From the NCBI RefSeq assembly GCF_039528515.1, contig NZ_BAAALT010000059.1, positions 1 through 64,000 on the forward strand: a stretch of 64,000 nt of DNA. Reading direction: 5' to 3'. Below, piece after piece: positions 61,294-64,000 of this stretch. The notes under the pieces were generated by a model. That model saw nothing but the letters and a program-made list of their open reading frames with translations. It did not search any database and was not told the DNA's origin. The DNA comes from Luedemannella flava. GTDB taxonomy: Bacteria > Actinomycetota > Actinomycetes > Mycobacteriales > Micromonosporaceae. The position numbers and the translations under genes are program-made. Position 1 is the first letter of the stretch. Each line of letters begins with the position of its first letter.

Positions 61294-64000
61294 GAGGGCG
61301 TCCAGCCTGCGTCGATCGCGTCTTTCAGCCGCTTACTGAAGACCGCGTGCGCCTCGCGGTACTCCCACTCCCGATCCGCCTTGTAGAATGGCGGCGTGTA
61401 GCCTTCCGGCGGCTGGTGGCTTATAGGATCTTCTAGGTACGCCATTACCTCCGAGTACGTATCCTTCGTCTGACCAAAACCAAAGGCATTCGAATCAGCT
61501 GCAATCCTGCGGCCATTGGAATCAAACCGCATACTTGCCTCGCGTTCCGTCAGAACTGAGTACCGGGCCCTAGCAATTGTTAGGAAATCCTCAACGTCCA
61601 ATCCGAGCCAAACAGCTACCAGCGCATCGGTCTCCACAAGTGCGGCTCGGCGCTCCCAATCGCTTCGAAGCGGGGTGCGACGGTTCCATGCCTTGTCAAC
61701 CTCGGCGAGAGGCTTAACGAGTTTCCATTCTAGCGCCCACCTTTCATCTGGCGACCAATGTTCGCGGAGCTCTCTCCAGACGTTCCCATACGCATCTGTA
61801 ATGCAATTAAGACGAAGCGTCCGAAGCAATAATGGGGAAGCAAGGGGATGATCGCGATCGCCAACTGGCATAGCAATGGCATCAGACACATCGAGGTTCG
61901 CTTTGCCTGTGATCTTGACGATGTAATCAAGAGGAAGAGATGCCCAGAAGCCTGCCGCCAGAACGGTCGCACATACATCAGGCAGGGCCAAACTTCGAAT
62001 TGAATCGATGTGCGCCGGCCCTGGCGGCATGAGCGCTGCAAACAGCGACCATACCGCACTCTTCGGATCGATCATCTTGCGCCACACAAGACGGTAGTGA
62101 GCCGTATAACGCCTTTCGTTCCATACATCCTGAGCCGCACGAGTGACGGCCTCATCACCGGACAAGACATAGTTTGTAAATGGAACATAGTCGTCCGAGA
62201 CAGATTCGAGATCGACCAAGTCCCAATCATTGTTGCTCAAGTAAGGCACCCGAGGTCGTTTTGAAATCGGCGCGCCTGCCGCGAAATGTGGTCCTTGTAA
62301 CACTACCTCTGTCAATTTCGGCGGTTGACCCTGGTCCCATCGTATTAGGCCCGTCTTTTTTGCATTCCCCTCGTGATAACCAGGGCTAATCCAGTGCGTG
62401 AGACTACGAAGGCGCCGCCTCCAGGAAGCAAGCTTGGCGATCGCTTCATCCTCAGCCAGCGTTATCGGTGAAAGCGTGGGCGCACGTTCAACGTCATCAT
62501 CCGCAACATTGACAAGGTTCTGCCAAACGCGAAGTCGATCTCGATTTACCTCGACGACCCGCGCCAAGTGAGGCCTTTGATCCCACGCACCTCGATAGCG
62601 ATAGCCTGGAGCGGCTCCCTCGCCACTGTGCTCTAAGGACGACACGATCAAATCTGGCGAAAACAGCCAGGATAGATGAGCAAATGAAATATCCCTTGGA
62701 CTACCGTAAATGTGAAGTCCAAACGTCTTATTATCATGAATCTCGGGGAAAAGCTTCAGCTTGTTTATGAAATTGGCGTGCAGTCTAAGGCGTCGGTATG
62801 CGACCGATCTTATGTCACCTTCCTTTGTGCCGCTAAAGTGTGTATCCGGGTGGATTAGCCCAACTGCGCCCTCCCCTCGAGCGTTCCGCCAAGTTTGTAG
62901 CATAAAGACACGATAGAGATCTGTTTGCGTTCCCGATAGCAATGGATAGATACTGGACGCTCCTAAAAAGGCAGAGTCCGCAGAGCTGGCCGTAAGCGCT
63001 GAACGCATGTAATCGGCTACATTCGGGGAAGCCAACAAACCTTGCTTCCTTTTGCTCTTCTCTGCCTGCGGTACACGCTCTTTGAGCACTAGCCAGGGAT
63101 CGTGCTCCCCGAGAACGATCTCGTCCTTCCAGATGGGACGGACCCAGGGTGGGTTGCCGACTTGAAGGTCGTAGCCGCCACGGGCGAATGCCTGAGCGAA
63201 GTGCAACTCCCAGTGAAAGAATGCCTGATCGTCGGCGATCAACGACGCGGTGGTCAGCCAGGGGAAGCGATCGGCGAGGTCAGTCTCGCGGTCCATGACC
63301 ATAAGGCCAGGCAGGTCTTCTTCGAAATGCTCCAACTGGGCGAGCGTTTCGAACTCGGCGTGCAAGGAGTCCAGCGGGATGTCGTGGCGGCCGAGCATCG
63401 CTTCGAGAAAATCGATCCAATCGTCCAGGTTGGCGAGGGGCACCTGTGGGCGCATAGGGACCGCCCGCTTGCGGGCGCGTTTGCCGATCTGCTTTCCGGG
63501 ACTCGGCAGAGTCAACGGTTCGGTGATGCCCAGGTCCAGGGTGCCCTGCTCGGCGTAGACGACCTCATGCACCGGCTCTTCCACGAGCCACGTAACGACA
63601 GGACCTGATCCGTAGTCAGATGCTGTCCCGTCCAGCATCGCGACCTTGTCCAGCGGCCAGAACCAAAGCGCGCACCAAGTGTCCATCACGGTCTTCAGCC
63701 GCCAGTAGGGCGTACTCGTGGAGGTCAGGTCTTCGAGAATTTTCTCGCGCGGCACAGCGTCTAGCGGAACAAGCGGCAGGTCGTCAGCTCCCCAGACCCT
63801 GATGTCGCGGCGAATCTCCCGCTCCGAGATCTCCAGCCGACGCAGCACCAGCTTCCACAGGTACTCGACCCGGCGGGACAGGGTCTGCAACCGCTGCACT
63901 TGACTATTCTTGACTTTGGCTGTAGGCGTGCGCAGCATGGTTTTGCGCCACGCGCTCAAGCGAGCAGCCTCCTCGGGCGCGAGGTTTTTTGCCTCCTTGT
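61290..64000 (-). CDS. Eco57I-type N6-adenine DNA methyltransferase, 5' end outside the window
   Basis: The frame runs off the right edge: no stop lies between 63,959 and 64,000, so about 900 C-terminal residues are seen. Motif IV is NPPWVRP (about 63,140-63,160), typical of N6-adenine enzymes of the Eco57I/PglX class; the SAM-binding motif I should lie beyond the edge or is diverged. The ~600 residues after motif IV would be the target-recognition part. That half of the gene (61.3-63.1 kb) is clearly AT-richer than the rest. It is upstream in the same operon as the DUF1998 helicase, overlapping it by 4 bases. Confidence 0.83.
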   Translation of the reverse strand, partial: KEAKNLAPEEAARLSAWRKTMLRTPTAKVKNSQVQRLQTLSRRVEYLWKLVLRRLEISEREIRRDIRVWGADDLPLVPLDAVPREKILEDLTSTSTPYWRLKTVMDTWCALWFWPLDKVAMLDGTASDYGSGPVVTWLVEEPVHEVVYAEQGTLDLGITEPLTLPSPGKQIGKRARKRAVPMRPQVPLANLDDWIDFLEAMLGRHDIPLDSLHAEFETLAQLEHFEEDLPGLMVMDRETDLADRFPWLTTASLIADDQAFFHWELHFAQAFARGGYDLQVGNPPWVRPIWKDEIVLGEHDPWLVLKERVPQAEKSKRKQGLLASPNVADYMRSALTASSADSAFLGASSIYPLLSGTQTDLYRVFMLQTWRNARGEGAVGLIHPDTHFSGTKEGDIRSVAYRRLRLHANFINKLKLFPEIHDNKTFGLHIYGSPRDISFAHLSWLFSPDLIVSSLEHSGEGAAPGYRYRGAWDQRPHLARVVEVNRDRLRVWQNLVNVADDDVERAPTLSPITLAEDEAIAKLASWRRRLRSLTHWISPGYHEGNAKKTGLIRWDQGQPPKLTEVVLQGPHFAAGAPISKRPRVPYLSNNDWDLVDLESVSDDYVPFTNYVLSGDEAVTRAAQDVWNERRYTAHYRLVWRKMIDPKSAVWSLFAALMPPGPAHIDSIRSLALPDVCATVLAAGFWASLPLDYIVKITGKANLDVSDAIAMPVGDRDHPLASPLLLRTLRLNCITDAYGNVWRELREHWSPDERWALEWKLVKPLAEVDKAWNRRTPLRSDWERRAALVETDALVAVWLGLDVEDFLTIARARYSVLTEREASMRFDSNGRRIAADSNAFGFGQTKDTYSEVMAYLEDPISHQPPEGYTPPFYKADREWEYREAHAVFSKRLKDAIDAGWTPS

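Noticed and set aside
54829..64000. Firm assignment to DISARM, Druantia or BREX/Pgl
   Set aside because: The DUF1998 helicase and methyltransferase are shared themes, but the other core genes of each named system are not seen, and the right edge cuts the locus.

Overview
The window is high-GC DNA with GTG/TTG starts, GGAGG-type ribosome sites and many 4-base ATGA/GTGA overlaps. A cytochrome bc/aa3-type chain, a SigB/SigF-class sigma factor, SPW, DUF2254, DUF421 and DUF4396 proteins and a GH15 trehalase-like enzyme all point to a soil actinobacterium. Micromonosporaceae or a relative is my guess, by inference only.

Region 1 (0.5-13.6 kb) is a self-contained respiratory module. A rightward operon ccmC-ccmE-ccmF-ccmG-ccmH (System I cytochrome c maturation, without ccmA/ccmB/ccmD) converges on a leftward operon ctaC(with fused cytochrome c)-ctaD-ctaE-membrane protein-ctaG-cytochrome c lipoprotein-qcrC-qcrA-qcrB. 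Together they encode an alternative bc-caa3 chain and much of the machinery that attaches its hemes.

Region 2 (13.7-38.7 kb) is a metabolic and stress-type chromosomal stretch. It holds a CDF metal transporter, a GH15 glucan/trehalose hydrolase, DUF421 and DUF4396 membrane proteins, an enolase-superfamily enzyme coupled to a D-lactate dehydrogenase-like FAD/Fe-S protein and a pyruvate oxidase-like TPP enzyme, an SPW protein, a glycogen-debranching enzyme, a phytoene-desaturase-like oxidoreductase, a holin-like protein, MarR, a sigma factor, DUF2254, a second DUF421, a DUF2238-like membrane protein, an MFS exporter, a STAS antagonist, a FAD monooxygenase and an NfeD-like protein.

Region 3 (39.2 kb to the right edge) looks like a genomic island. 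It begins at the 3' half of a tRNA-Val gene (39,279-39,325, minus strand) that still has its own terminator, the usual scar of an element integrated in a tRNA. It holds two probable defence loci. The first (39.96-47.5 kb) is a leftward four-gene operon with 4-base overlaps: a 14-blade WD40 protein, an alpha/beta hydrolase, a caspase-like protease fused to a STAND NTPase, and a 12-blade WD40 protein. Imperfect ~210-bp direct repeats (39.31 and 48.48 kb) flank it. The second (51.2-64 kb) is a leftward overlapping operon: an Eco57I-type DNA methyltransferase (cut by the window edge), a 2,154-aa DUF1998 helicase with a probable C-terminal nuclease, a RelE-like/UvrD helicase fusion, and a Ser/Thr kinase next to a decayed IS5-type transposase. 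Between them, 47.5-49.6 kb is nearly gene-free and carries a 66-bp hairpin-bearing tandem repeat, the second direct repeat and a tRNA-like T-arm.

How the parts work together is inference. The caspase-STAND/WD40 set looks like a sensor-switch-protease device whose likely effector or substrate is the hydrolase. The methyltransferase-helicase-nuclease-kinase set looks like a modification-based anti-phage system related to, but not matching, DISARM, Druantia or Pgl.
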